Assembly: GCF_024346955.1 (NCBI RefSeq)
Contig: NZ_AP024884.1
Coordinates: 124,001-188,000 of the forward strand
Reading direction: 5' to 3'
DNA from: Vibrio mangrovi
Lineage (GTDB): Bacteria; Pseudomonadota; Gammaproteobacteria; Enterobacterales; Vibrionaceae
Length of the DNA: 64,000 nucleotides
Of the stretch, positions 45,188 through 54,564 are shown piece after piece (position 1 is the stretch's first letter; each line of letters begins with the position of its first letter). Both the position numbers and the translations under genes were made by a program. The notes under the pieces are model-generated. The model saw nothing but the letters and a program-made list of their open reading frames with translations. It was not told the DNA's origin and did not search any database.

Positions 45188-45337
45188 ATGTCTAAGCGAG
45201 TACTAAATAAGTCTTACTTAAATAAAGTTCAAGACCAATATGATAATAAATTAATCTGGTTCGAAGGAATACTAAAACCAGTCTCAGAAAACAATGTCAT
45301 ATGGACAATGAGTTGTATAAAGGAAGATATCATTTAA
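45188..45337 (+). CDS. Short open frame (49 aa) before the cyclodipeptide synthase
   Basis: MSKRVLNKSYLNKVQDQYD... ends 13 bases before the synthase start and has the same AT-rich composition. The frame continues open upstream to 45134 without another ATG, so it may be a 3' remnant of a longer gene rather than a real small protein. No family recognised. Confidence 0.3.
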   Translation: MSKRVLNKSYLNKVQDQYDNKLIWFEGILKPVSENNVIWTMSCIKEDII

Positions 45338-45350
45338 TTAAGGTAGTTCA

Positions 45351-46067
45351 ATGAGCCATATAAAAAAATACAAAGGTGAGATACAGCGAGTATCACCAAA
45401 ATCAAAAAAAGAGTACCTAAAAGAGAAACCGAAATGTTTTATTGGAATAAGTCTTAATAACCCTAATTTTTTAGATTCTAAATTCACAGGACTTATTGAT
45501 TTTGTCGCAAACAGACATAATGAATGTACTTTTTTATTAGGTGACTACATTCATAGGTTGACCTTGCAAATTAGGGATGGCTTATCTGAAGAAGATGCTC
45601 TCAAAATTGCTTTAGCTATGGGTGATAAGTATATTCAACAAAATGAGTATATTCTAAACGAATACATAAATAACCTTCATGTGAATTTCATTAGAGGTTC
45701 GGAAATACATGATAATGAAAAATTTAAGATATACTTTCAAAAAATAAAATCAGAATATGATTCTGATGTGGAATTTAGAACAGCAGTCAATAAATTTTCA
45801 AGAATATTTATTTCAAGATCAAGTGATGAAGAGGCTATTAGTGATATGGATGTATTCCTTTCATCTTTATATGTACTAGAAGAGCTGGCTGAAACCTGTT
45901 ATATGATTAGCTTAGGACACAATGTTTTATTATATCCAGGTTCACTGGCAATTTTTGAAAATATTGCAGATGGCTTATTTCCAAACTTACCAGACGAATT
46001 CAAACAATTAGTTAATGTAAGTATTAGATTAAAAAGTAGAAAGCAACTAGAATTAACTATTAGCTAA
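45351..46067 (+). CDS. tRNA-dependent cyclodipeptide synthase (CDPS)
   Basis: CDPSs take two aminoacyl-tRNAs and make a diketopiperazine. The 238-aa protein has the family length and the catalytic blocks. KCFIGISLNNPNF aligns with AlbC GISAGNSYF, so the Ser of GIS is the predicted covalent nucleophile. FLLGDYIHRLTL follows, and SSLYVLEELAE holds the Tyr and Glu equivalent to AlbC Y178 and E182. VLLYPGSLAIFE aligns with the YH/YP motif. The residues appear to be N-Y-P, which mixes the NYH and XYP subfamily signatures. No cyclodipeptide oxidase, P450 or methyltransferase is nearby. The product cannot be predicted. AAGG precedes the ATG. It is bounded by IS66 and IS256 remnants, which suggests transfer. 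Confidence 0.85.
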   Translation: MSHIKKYKGEIQRVSPKSKKEYLKEKPKCFIGISLNNPNFLDSKFTGLIDFVANRHNECTFLLGDYIHRLTLQIRDGLSEEDALKIALAMGDKYIQQNEYILNEYINNLHVNFIRGSEIHDNEKFKIYFQKIKSEYDSDVEFRTAVNKFSRIFISRSSDEEAISDMDVFLSSLYVLEELAETCYMISLGHNVLLYPGSLAIFENIADGLFPNLPDEFKQLVNVSIRLKSRKQLELTIS

Positions 46068-46130
46068 TGGTATAACTAGGAATATCTTTCACTATATTAT
46101 GCTAATTAATATTTTATAATATCGGCAGGA

Positions 46131-46202
46131 AAAGTTATTTATCTGGCGATTCAGGATGCTTCTAAAAAACGGGCGATGCCTATAAGTAATTGGAGCGGTT
46201 AA
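46131..46202 (+). mobile_element. IS256-family (mutator-type) transposase C-terminal remnant
   Basis: One frame reads KVIYLAIQDASKKRAMPISN then WSG and a stop. This is the conserved end of IS256-family transposases. About 24 codons remain. It lies 64 bases after the cyclodipeptide synthase. Confidence 0.7.
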
Positions 46203-46296
46203 ACTAGTCGATGGTGAGGTTGTCGATAGTTTTCAGCAATTATTGTAATACATTTGATTTCTGGCTCGCCTTTCATTCTTATGCCTGTCTGCTGAC

Positions 46297-47655
46297 CTAG
46301 TGGCTGATAATATAGTTAGCATGACCGATACAAGTCTGGAGTGTTTCAAGCATTTGATCGTGAGTTTTCGGGGTTGCCGACTGTAAATAAAAGTTATGAG
46401 ATAAGATGGCTCTGTCTGCTGCTTCTTGCCCGTTTCCCATAAAGTAGGAGTAGTTACTAAACTGGATCATCTCCCGGTTCCCTAGTCCGGTTTTAATCCT
46501 CTGTAACCCACTGACGAGCGCCTGGAGTAGCGTTTTTACCTGAGCCTGAGTACATTTTCGGTTGTTATCATCACGGGCAAGACAGTCCATCAGAGAAAGT
46601 GACGGAACAAACTGAGCATCAATCCCCTGAGCCCAACGCTGCCCGGCCCAGCTTTCAACCCGTTCGTAATCCGTATCTCCTTCATCGACAATGGCATGAG
46701 GCCACAAACTAAATGAATGATCATGAATGTCGATATGTATGACTTTACCAATGAAATTGTCATCGGTGAGTAGGTTATTGAGTCCGGCGATTGCGTTGTC
46801 GATATTTCCCGCATGGTTCCCTTTATCCAACTGACAATGATCGACGGTATTGGTCGTAAACAGTTTTAGTAATCCTTTTGCGGTATCGTGACAGGTATTG
46901 AAACCAATATCATCGTAGATATTTCCCTGGGTGACACTGGGTTTGAAAAATAGAGAGAATATCTCTAAGTCATCAATACGTTGTCGTTTTTCTAATTTGG
47001 TCGGTTCATCATCTTCTTCGAGCGGTTGTGGCGGATTACGCTGGAAATCAATTAAGCTGGCATTGAACACGATAAATCCTAAAAATGGTAACCATTGGGA
47101 AATATCATCGTTATTGAGTGCAGCCAGATCCCGGACTAATTTTCGGATCGGAGACTGGCTACAAAATCCATTCGCAGGGCCGGGCCACATGAGTTTTGAC
47201 AGGTTGAGCAAACCAATATCTAAGATGTTCCCCCGATCGATTTGCGACAGCATTTTCCGGGGCTCTCTGGCTCTTTCAAAAGCGAAGCGTTTGATATAAC
47301 TCTGAGTCCTGACCGCTGATGCTTCTTTGCGTTTTATATAACAGAGGTGTGGATCCAGTGCCGCGAGCATCGAAAAATTACGTTTATCCCCTTCATCTAA
47401 ATAACTCAGGCTGTTATTGCCCCAGCTGTTCAGCAACCGGTACAGATAAGGTTTGTATTTCTGGATGCGTTGATCATTTTTTTGAATCGCAGTACGGATG
47501 TCATCCAAGGCTGCATCTTCGTCATCTGTGCCATCCTGAATTCTTTTGTCTAATGCCTTCAGCATGGTATCTAAGCTGCTGCGTTTTTGGGTAAAACGGG
47601 GATTCACAGTTCGAATCTGAGTTCTGAAGTTCGTTAATATGTCAGCGTTTCTCAT
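46297..47655 (-). CDS. 452-aa protein of unknown function, possible papain-like fold
   Basis: I do not recognise this protein. It is cytoplasmic by composition, with no signal peptide or membrane segment. The N-terminal 120 residues are helical and basic. The C-terminal half has DDIGFNTCHDTAKGLLKLF (Cys with a following helix), then IDIHDHSFSLWPHAIVDEG (His in a strand) and VESWAGQRWAQG. Cys-helix, His-strand and a polar residue near a Trp is the arrangement of papain-like cysteine proteases or transglutaminases. This is a pattern suggestion only. GGGGACATCCA precedes the ATG. It stands alone, so it could be an effector or orphan toxin. Confidence 0.6.
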   Translation of the reverse strand: MRNADILTNFRTQIRTVNPRFTQKRSSLDTMLKALDKRIQDGTDDEDAALDDIRTAIQKNDQRIQKYKPYLYRLLNSWGNNSLSYLDEGDKRNFSMLAALDPHLCYIKRKEASAVRTQSYIKRFAFERAREPRKMLSQIDRGNILDIGLLNLSKLMWPGPANGFCSQSPIRKLVRDLAALNNDDISQWLPFLGFIVFNASLIDFQRNPPQPLEEDDEPTKLEKRQRIDDLEIFSLFFKPSVTQGNIYDDIGFNTCHDTAKGLLKLFTTNTVDHCQLDKGNHAGNIDNAIAGLNNLLTDDNFIGKVIHIDIHDHSFSLWPHAIVDEGDTDYERVESWAGQRWAQGIDAQFVPSLSLMDCLARDDNNRKCTQAQVKTLLQALVSGLQRIKTGLGNREMIQFSNYSYFMGNGQEAADRAILSHNFYLQSATPKTHDQMLETLQTCIGHANYIISH

Positions 47656-48167
47656 TGGATGTCCCCTGTATATTTAAGGTTGCACAGAATGTTCAACGAG
47701 GTGTTTGGCAATATATCAGGAGATCTGTCCCCGGCCTCGGTGGAAACGCGGCAAGTATCGGGTGAAATACGCATAGTATTCAGTGAAATCGCTGTAGGCA
47801 AACCGGAGGTAAGAAGGAGGCGGTTATTTTGAGCGTATTCTATTAATGAAATTTTTTGGCAGGTATCATTTAAAATTGAAATATAATTGTTTTATTAAAT
47901 AAGATAATTAGATCTTGGTGCCATTACTGTGGAGTTGCAGTGTTGGGTGATATGATTTTAGTTATAATATATAAAAAACCTATATTTCAATGAAGGATTA
48001 TTAAGAAAATAAACATACGAATAAATAAGGAGTATTCAATAAGAGTAGATTCTGAAACTCAAATAATAAATGGAAAATAGTTTATAAAAATTTATTTGAG
48101 CTAGCGGTTCTTTGATGAAACTGCTGATTTTTTAGTTGATAAATTTAAAATAATATATGGTAAAGGA
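47656..48167. other. AT-rich intergenic region before the beta-helix protein
   Basis: This 512-base gap between divergent genes is very AT-rich toward its right end, and presumably carries both promoters. Nothing else recognised. Confidence 0.35.
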
Positions 48168-50654
48168 ATGAATATGTACAATAAAATAATTTGGTACTCA
48201 GTGCTAGGAGTGTCGGTTGGTCTTTCAAATGTATATGCAAGTGATAGTTATATTACATCTGATAGCCTGAATATAGATAAGATACAGATTCCCAATCCAG
48301 ACTGGTCATTCAATGATGACTTTGAAGAAAGCAAAAACACACAGTTCTGGACAGGGTTTGATAACAATGTAGAGTATGGCGCTGAAGACCCGACGAATCC
48401 GGGGAATAAAGTTTTAAAATTTAAATATTTAGAAAATAGGGATGATAAACCCGGCTCTGGATATTCTTTTGAATTACCTATTAATGCAACTAAAATTTCA
48501 CTTAGTTGGAAGCAATATATTCCGAAAAACTATCTTAGAAATAACCAGAAGTTTTTTACTTTATGGTCTGGTCCTGCTGGTACAAAACAATCAAATATCA
48601 CCTTGTCAAGCTCGCTTTGGAGTGTAAACTATTTCCCCGGTTCTAATTTAGGTGTAATACCATCGATCAATGTTGGAATTGATGGAGTTAATTATGGCCA
48701 TAATATGAACTCTAATCATGAGTTTATGTTTGAAAACTCTGAAGGCAGATGGGTAGACATGCAGGTTTATATTGAACTTGCAAAAAATGCTTCTGATTAT
48801 GGCAGAATGGATATTTATAAGAATGGAGAGTTAATTACAAGTACACATTCTGATAGTTTAACGAAAGCATATAGTGATGTACCAGGTGGAGCAGAGCTAA
48901 TTCAATATTCATCAAGAGGTAACTACATAAATAAAGGGAAGTTATTTGGTGGCTGGATGAATACTGGTTTTGAAACACAGACCGAATTTTTAATCGATGA
49001 TTTTGAAATCGCTGCTAGTTCTAACCCTAGTCGTTCTGATTTTGTAGATTTCAACGGTGCTCCTGAAGATCAAGCGCTAATAGATGAATTAATGAGCAAA
49101 TATTTTGTTATTAATGAACCTAAGCGTATCATTTATGTTGCTCCTATGACTGATGATAACAGTGAGAGCGGAACGGGAAATTCGCAAGATGATCCAAAAA
49201 GAAATTTAAAATCTGTACTTATAAATGCACAGCCTGGTGATCATTTCTATTTAGCACCTGGTGTTTATCACATGGATCAAGAAAATCCACAGTTACCTAA
49301 AATTTCATTAAGTAACATTAATGGTACATTAAAGGATAAAATAGTAGTAACAACTGATCCAAACCTATTTGATCCTGAAAATGATAAAATAGCCCAAATT
49401 GATTTTAATTTTAAAAATAAAAGTGACCGTGCGATAGGTCTATATGTAAGTCATTGGGTCATTGAAAACCTAGAAATTAGAAATATGAATGGGATAGGTA
49501 TTGCTATATCAGGCAGGTATAATCTTATTCGGAATAATAATATTCACCATGGAAAACTGATATCAGGTAATAATCTGGCATTAGTCATGTCAAAAACACG
49601 TATGGGAGGAAGTTATAATCTAATAATGAAAAACCATCTTCACCATTTTGGACATTTAGATGAAGATAATAAGGAATTAATAGCACCATCTGATGTAGGA
49701 AGATATGATAGATATTCGAATGGGGGATGCTTTTATTCTGAAGAAGTACAATACTATAAAGTAGAAGATAAAGTTTTAGCTGCCGGATATGCATATGTAG
49801 ATGAATCGAATACCGGTCATCTCTATGATAAATGGCGAGACTTATCATGGGATGAAATAAAATCTAAGTTTATGTTACCCGCTAGCTCACATGTTTATCT
49901 GTACAATAATGCTGTTGATAACTGCTATCCATATGGTTTGGCTTCTAAAAACTCTGCTGATGGCCCTTACTACTTTCTTTCAAACATTATTCACTCTGCA
50001 CCCACTGGGCTAAAAGCAACTTTAAGTGGTACAGTAGTTAGAAATAATATTATCTATAAAGATAAATGGATGGAAACAGGTATTGACTATGGGTCTCAAT
50101 ACAATCCTAGAAGTATTTTAGGAAATTTAGTGGCTGGTGTTGGTATGAAAGTCACAAACAATACTATAGTTGGTCCTAAAAAAGGTATTGAATATAAAAT
50201 GGGGTGGGATGGATATGTTGCTAATAATGTTATTTTAGATGTGGAAATCCCCCACTATTTATCACGTGTTTATCACTCTTGGTTAACGAATAGAGTAGGG
50301 AAAACTGATAATCAAGGAAATCCTAAATATACCAAGATGTTCACTGGTGAATATCTTTATGGAGATGTAAATCCAGACAATGATATGTATAAAGATATGC
50401 CGCTTTCATTACAACAGCTAGAATATAGTAAATTAAAGATTGAAAATGACATCTATACAGTTGAGCCAATCCTAAAATGGCTAATATGGGATGATCAGGC
50501 TAATTATCTGAATTTAAAGAAAGTTACTGAGGATTATACGATATATCCTTCTGAAGCAATTAAATCCTATATGGTTGCTCCTGAAAGCTATGATTTCAGA
50601 AAAAATAAAGAGAACTCCGGCATTCTTGAAGGGGTAGGTTCTAATATTCAATAG
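48168..50654 (+). CDS. Secreted polysaccharide-lyase-like protein with right-handed beta-helix
   Basis: An 828-aa exported protein with an N-terminal signal peptide (IIWYSVLGVSVGLSNVYA). Residues of about 45-280 form a jelly-roll domain (SWSFNDDFEES..., KISLSWKQYIPKNYLRNNQKFFTLWSG, GRWVDMQVYIEL) similar to polysaccharide lyase folds that bind or cut uronate glycans. After a linker, residues of about 310-720 form a right-handed beta-helix (IIYVAPMTDDNSESGTGNSQDDPKRNL, GDHFYLAPGVYHM, then repeated N/H-rich turns such as YNLIRNNNIHH and YLYNNAVDN). A two-domain glycan-active enzyme is likely; its target glycan and catalytic residues are not certain. The base composition is far more AT-rich than the flanking core genes. 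Confidence 0.75.
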   Translation: MNMYNKIIWYSVLGVSVGLSNVYASDSYITSDSLNIDKIQIPNPDWSFNDDFEESKNTQFWTGFDNNVEYGAEDPTNPGNKVLKFKYLENRDDKPGSGYSFELPINATKISLSWKQYIPKNYLRNNQKFFTLWSGPAGTKQSNITLSSSLWSVNYFPGSNLGVIPSINVGIDGVNYGHNMNSNHEFMFENSEGRWVDMQVYIELAKNASDYGRMDIYKNGELITSTHSDSLTKAYSDVPGGAELIQYSSRGNYINKGKLFGGWMNTGFETQTEFLIDDFEIAASSNPSRSDFVDFNGAPEDQALIDELMSKYFVINEPKRIIYVAPMTDDNSESGTGNSQDDPKRNLKSVLINAQPGDHFYLAPGVYHMDQENPQLPKISLSNINGTLKDKIVVTTDPNLFDPENDKIAQIDFNFKNKSDRAIGLYVSHWVIENLEIRNMNGIGIAISGRYNLIRNNNIHHGKLISGNNLALVMSKTRMGGSYNLIMKNHLHHFGHLDEDNKELIAPSDVGRYDRYSNGGCFYSEEVQYYKVEDKVLAAGYAYVDESNTGHLYDKWRDLSWDEIKSKFMLPASSHVYLYNNAVDNCYPYGLASKNSADGPYYFLSNIIHSAPTGLKATLSGTVVRNNIIYKDKWMETGIDYGSQYNPRSILGNLVAGVGMKVTNNTIVGPKKGIEYKMGWDGYVANNVILDVEIPHYLSRVYHSWLTNRVGKTDNQGNPKYTKMFTGEYLYGDVNPDNDMYKDMPLSLQQLEYSKLKIENDIYTVEPILKWLIWDDQANYLNLKKVTEDYTIYPSEAIKSYMVAPESYDFRKNKENSGILEGVGSNIQ

Positions 50655-50660
50655 TCTCTG

Positions 50661-50697
50661 TTTTTACACTCTAAAGTTAAACTTTGGGGTGTAAAAA
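50661..50697 (+). terminator. Intrinsic terminator of the beta-helix gene
   Basis: TTTTTACAC...AAAGTT pairs with ACTTT...GTGTAAAAA, giving a long stem with a T-rich 5' and A-rich 3' arm usable in both directions. It starts 6 bases after the stop codon. Confidence 0.75.
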
Positions 50698-50766
50698 TGC
50701 AAAACGGCGGCGGGTTGTTGGCAGAATGTTATTGCTGGTGACTCGTTCGCCGTGGGCAGATAGTTT

Positions 50767-51192
50767 CTAACTATGATGCGTATGCTTTTCCTCATCCGGC
50801 ACCGGGATAACTCTTAAGCTGCCATGATTTACACCGCGTTGTGATATCACACTGTCGGCAAAGTGCTGGAGCTTCTGCCGTGGCCCTTTGAGAATGTTGA
50901 CTTCCAGACAGTCGTCATGATTGACGTGCATATGTAAAGTCGATACGGACAGATCATGATGTTCATGGTGTGTGGCGGTCAGGCGCCGGGCCAATTCTCT
51001 GGTATTGTGCTCGTAGAGATAAGATAACACGCCCAGACATGGCTGATTATCATCCTCCTGCTGGTCGCGGAGCAGAGAATCCCGGACCAGATCACGTAAG
51101 CCTTCCGAGCGGCTGGTATAGCCGCGTTGTTCAATCATCTGGTCTAAATGTTCAATCAGATCGTCATCGATGGTAATCGTGATTCTTTGCAT
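50767..51192 (-). CDS. nikR: Nickel-responsive repressor NikR
   Basis: This ribbon-helix-helix repressor of nickel uptake has 141 aa. The N-terminal RHH DNA-binding domain (QRITITIDDDLIEHLDQMIEQRGYTSRSEGLRDLVRDSL) is complete. The metal site is visible as HHDLSVSTLHMHVNHDDCLE, containing the His and Cys ligands of the high-affinity nickel site. The ATG at 51192, with GGAAAG upstream, is chosen because it gives the standard N-terminus; the frame overlaps the end of nikE by 37 bases. It is the last gene of the nik operon and should repress it through the site at 56177-56204. Confidence 0.95.
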   Translation of the reverse strand: MQRITITIDDDLIEHLDQMIEQRGYTSRSEGLRDLVRDSLLRDQQEDDNQPCLGVLSYLYEHNTRELARRLTATHHEHHDLSVSTLHMHVNHDDCLEVNILKGPRQKLQHFADSVISQRGVNHGSLRVIPVPDEEKHTHHS

Positions 51193-51995
51193 GTTGGCTT
51201 TCCTTGGTTCATAAATGCTGCCGGTAGAGCAGGCAGGATGGCATTTTGTAATTCTATGGCGGCCGCGTGGCGGAACTGCATTTGTTTGCTGATTGCGCAT
51301 GACTCAACAATATGTCCCTTATCCATCACCACAACCCGCTGGCAGAAGCGTTTTGCTACTCTCAAATCGTGGGTGACAAGCAGCCATGAGATGCCGCTCT
51401 GTTGCTGAATCTGTTGCAACATATCCATCATCTGGATTTGCAGCACTAAATCTAAGTTGGACAGGGCTTCATCAAGAATCACAAGTTGCGGTTCAGGCGC
51501 CAATGCCCGCGCAATACAGACTCGCTGGAGCTGACCACCGCTCATTTGTGGCGGACGTTTATGGCGGTCTGCTTCGTTGAGTCCGACCTGATTGAGTAAT
51601 GTGATCACACGCTGGCGTTGTTCTGCAACAGACTGGTTTGTCAGATAGCGCAGAGGTTCGGAAATAATCTGTTCGACGGTTTGCCGTGGATCAACAGCAC
51701 TGACCGAGTCCTGAAAAACCATCTGGATATGTCGTCGCATCTGATTTTGCTGATGCTTGTGCATTTTCCGGGTGCTCACACCCTGAAAGGTCACAACACC
51801 GGATTGAGGCTGTTCCAGCCCACTGAGCAGTCGCACCAGCGTGCTTTTACCACAACCGCTCTGACCGAGTAATGCGACGGATTCGCCCGTGCCGATATCA
51901 AGATGAATATCGTGAAGAACATCCCGGTGAGAAGTGCGTCCCAGCAGAGAAAAGCGGTGGTAACCATGAGAAATATTGTGTGCTGAAAGTAACAT
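51156..51995 (-). CDS. nikE: Nickel ABC transporter ATP-binding protein NikE
   Basis: One of two ATPases energising nickel import. The 279-aa protein has Walker A GQSGCGKST, the Q-loop MVFQDS, signature MSGGQLQRVCIARAL and Walker B LVILDEALSNLD, followed by the switch His in VTHD. The C-terminal tail is short. It lies 2 bases after nikD and overlaps nikR. Confidence 0.92.
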   Translation of the reverse strand: MLLSAHNISHGYHRFSLLGRTSHRDVLHDIHLDIGTGESVALLGQSGCGKSTLVRLLSGLEQPQSGVVTFQGVSTRKMHKHQQNQMRRHIQMVFQDSVSAVDPRQTVEQIISEPLRYLTNQSVAEQRQRVITLLNQVGLNEADRHKRPPQMSGGQLQRVCIARALAPEPQLVILDEALSNLDLVLQIQMMDMLQQIQQQSGISWLLVTHDLRVAKRFCQRVVVMDKGHIVESCAISKQMQFRHAAAIELQNAILPALPAAFMNQGKPTCKESRLPSMTI

Positions 51996-51997
51996 GA

Positions 51998-52789
51998 TCA
52001 GGCGAACTCCATATCATTGGTTAACTCCATGTCATAGAGAGACAAGTGCGCGTTGACCAGTTCGCGGGTGACCGCATGCTGTGGATTGGTAAATATCTCT
52101 TCGACACTGGCGTGTTCAATGATTTCTCCGTGAGACATAACCATCACACGATGTGCCAGTCTGGCGACGACGCCCATATCGTGAGTGACCAGCAGCATGC
52201 CGAGTTTCTGCTGTTGTATCAGAGAATGTAGTAACTCAAGGATTCTGGCTTGCATCACCAGATCCAAATCGGTGGTGGGTTCATCAGCAAACAGAAATGG
52301 CGCATGGCTCAGCATGGTCAGTGCAATCATCATGCGCTGCAACATGCCACCGCTCATCTCATGCGGGTACAGCTTCAGCAGTGTTTCCGGATTCTCAAGC
52401 CCAGCTTCCCGCATGGCCTGAACAATGGTGTCTTGCGCTGTGGTCTGGCGGGCACTTGTGGTGATTCTCAGGGTTTCGATACCATGTTGCAGCATGGTGT
52501 GTACCGGATTAAACGCACTGCGGGGATTCTGCATGATGGTTGAAACCACATGTCCGCGCAGTTCATCGGGCTGCATCGCCTGATGATCGAGTAATATCCG
52601 TCCCTGTGTCATTTGGAGACCGTGGGACAGCACACCAAGGGCTGCCGAACAGGTGAGCGATTTCCCGGAGCCGCTTGCGCCGATAAGTGCCACGATTTCT
52701 CCGCTCCGGACGGACAGCGAGACATCGCGGACTAAAGGCTGCGTTCCGGCAAGTACGGTTATATGTTCCAGCGTAAGTTGTTTGGCCAT
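51998..52789 (-). CDS. nikD: Nickel ABC transporter ATP-binding protein NikD
   Basis: The second ATPase of the nickel importer, 263 aa. Walker A is GASGSGKS, signature MSGGMLQRMMIALTM and Walker B FLFADEPTTDLD, with VTHDMGV downstream. It overlaps nikC by one base, so it is translationally coupled. Opp/Dpp/Nik-type C-terminal region IFTNPQHAVTREL present. Confidence 0.92.
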   Translation of the reverse strand: MAKQLTLEHITVLAGTQPLVRDVSLSVRSGEIVALIGASGSGKSLTCSAALGVLSHGLQMTQGRILLDHQAMQPDELRGHVVSTIMQNPRSAFNPVHTMLQHGIETLRITTSARQTTAQDTIVQAMREAGLENPETLLKLYPHEMSGGMLQRMMIALTMLSHAPFLFADEPTTDLDLVMQARILELLHSLIQQQKLGMLLVTHDMGVVARLAHRVMVMSHGEIIEHASVEEIFTNPQHAVTRELVNAHLSLYDMELTNDMEFA

Positions 52790-53619
52790 CAGTGACAGTG
52801 CTCCTGTTGCAGATAGGGATCAAGATGATCACGTAGTGCATCTCCCAGCCAGTTAAAGGCAATCACGCTGACCAGTAAGGCCAGACCGGGCCAGAGAATC
52901 AGCAAGGGTTGTGTCCAGATAAACTGGCGGGCGTCGCTGATCATCACTCCCCATTCCGGTGTTGGCGCTTTGACACCCAGCCCCAGAAAAGACATCCCGG
53001 CGACATGGAGCATCATATGACCGATATCCATCGTCGCCAGTATGACCAGCTGAGCAACAATCGGGGTGAACAGATGTTCTTTAAACAGATGAAAACCACG
53101 ATTGCCGGACATACGTGCGGCTAAGATAAAATCCCGGTTTCTCAGTGTGATCACAATGCTGCGCACCATGCGGGCGTACCACGCCCAGTGTGACAGGGCG
53201 ATAGCAAGGATGACATTGGTAATTCCGGTGCCCAGAACTGCAATCATAAACAGAGAAAGAACCAGCGTCGGAAAGGTCAGAAAAATATCGGTGACCCGCA
53301 TCAGTAAAGCATCGATGCGGCCACCGCTCAGCCCTGCAAGCGAACCGATAGTGATACCCAGCACCAGAACGATGGCAATGGCTGTTGCGACGGCACTTAG
53401 TGAGACGCGGCTGCCGGTAATCAGACGGGCGAAGATATCTCTGCCCAGATGATCGGTGCCCAGCCAGTGTGTCGGTGACGCCGGCTGCAATCGCTGGATT
53501 AAATCGATATGGTCCGGATCCCAGTGCACCAGTGACGGCCCCAGCAGTGCGGTCATGATCAACAGCATAACCACGACACATGCCAGAATGTTGGTTCTAT
53601 GGCGGAAGAACTGCGTCAT
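52789..53619 (-). CDS. nikC: Nickel ABC transporter permease NikC
   Basis: A 276-aa inner-membrane permease with about six transmembrane segments. It contains the binding-protein-dependent permease motif (GNRGFHLFKEH region) and the N-terminal HWLGTDHLGRDIFARLITGSR typical of OppC/NikC. Overlaps nikB by 4 bases and nikD by one. Confidence 0.93.
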   Translation of the reverse strand: MTQFFRHRTNILACVVVMLLIMTALLGPSLVHWDPDHIDLIQRLQPASPTHWLGTDHLGRDIFARLITGSRVSLSAVATAIAIVLVLGITIGSLAGLSGGRIDALLMRVTDIFLTFPTLVLSLFMIAVLGTGITNVILAIALSHWAWYARMVRSIVITLRNRDFILAARMSGNRGFHLFKEHLFTPIVAQLVILATMDIGHMMLHVAGMSFLGLGVKAPTPEWGVMISDARQFIWTQPLLILWPGLALLVSVIAFNWLGDALRDHLDPYLQQEHCH

Positions 53620-54563
53620 ACCGGCACCTCATCGGTGGTTTTACGTATCCGGGGATCTAAAGCTGCATAAAGAATGTCAACGATGAGATTGCATACCACA
53701 TAGATGATCACCATAAATAGGGTAAAGCACTGGATGACCGGGTAATCGCGGTTAAATACGGCGGTGACCGCATAGCGTCCGACACCGGGCCAGCCGAAGA
53801 TACTTTCGATCACTAATGTTCCGCCGATCAGCTCACCGATATGCATGCCCAGAGCCGTAATCACCGGTAGCATGGCGTTGCGCAGAATATGAGAGATTTC
53901 GATTTTGCGCTCACTGACACCGCGTAAACGTGCCCAGATAACATGACGTTGACCGGCAACCTCCAGCATATTGGTTCGAATCAGACGGGCGTTCATCGAC
54001 AGGGACATCAAAGCGATAGAAAACGCCGGCATTATCAGATGGCTGAAGCCGCCATAGCCAAGGGCCGGCAACCAGTGTAAGTGTACGGCAAACAGAATGA
54101 CCAGCAGAAAAGCCAGCCAGAAATTCGGCATACTGACTCCCATAAAAAGCACTATCCGGATCAGATGATCGGGGATTCGGTTACGGTATCTGGCGGCAAT
54201 GACTCCCATCGGGACGGAAAATACCAGAATCATGACCAGAGCGGTTCCGGCTAATAATAGTGTGGCCGGCACAAAACTGATCAGCTCGGGAAAGACCGGC
54301 CGCTGAGTGGCGTAAGATGTGCCGAAATCCAACTGAACGGCCTGCTGTAACCAGATGAGATATTGAGTCAGTAGCGGTTTGTTCAGCCCTAACATTTCCC
54401 GGGTACTCTGAAGGAGTTCGGTGGTCGGAGGCAGCCCCGACAATCGCAGATAATCCAGTGCCGGATCGCTTGGTCCCAGCCTCAGAATGAAAAAGATGAT
54501 GGCCGATGCGATGAGCAGTATCGGGATCAACAACAGCAGACGACGATAAATAAAATGCCACAT
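53616..54563 (-). CDS. nikB: Nickel ABC transporter permease NikB
   Basis: A 315-aa inner-membrane permease with about six transmembrane helices. The N-terminal helix (LLLLIPILLIASAIIFFILRLGPSDPA) and the C-terminal GGTLVIESIFGWPGVGRYAVTAV are diagnostic of the OppB/NikB family. It begins one base after the nikA stop and overlaps nikC by 4 bases. Confidence 0.93.
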   Translation of the reverse strand: MWHFIYRRLLLLIPILLIASAIIFFILRLGPSDPALDYLRLSGLPPTTELLQSTREMLGLNKPLLTQYLIWLQQAVQLDFGTSYATQRPVFPELISFVPATLLLAGTALVMILVFSVPMGVIAARYRNRIPDHLIRIVLFMGVSMPNFWLAFLLVILFAVHLHWLPALGYGGFSHLIMPAFSIALMSLSMNARLIRTNMLEVAGQRHVIWARLRGVSERKIEISHILRNAMLPVITALGMHIGELIGGTLVIESIFGWPGVGRYAVTAVFNRDYPVIQCFTLFMVIIYVVCNLIVDILYAALDPRIRKTTDEVPV

Positions 54564-54564
54564 C

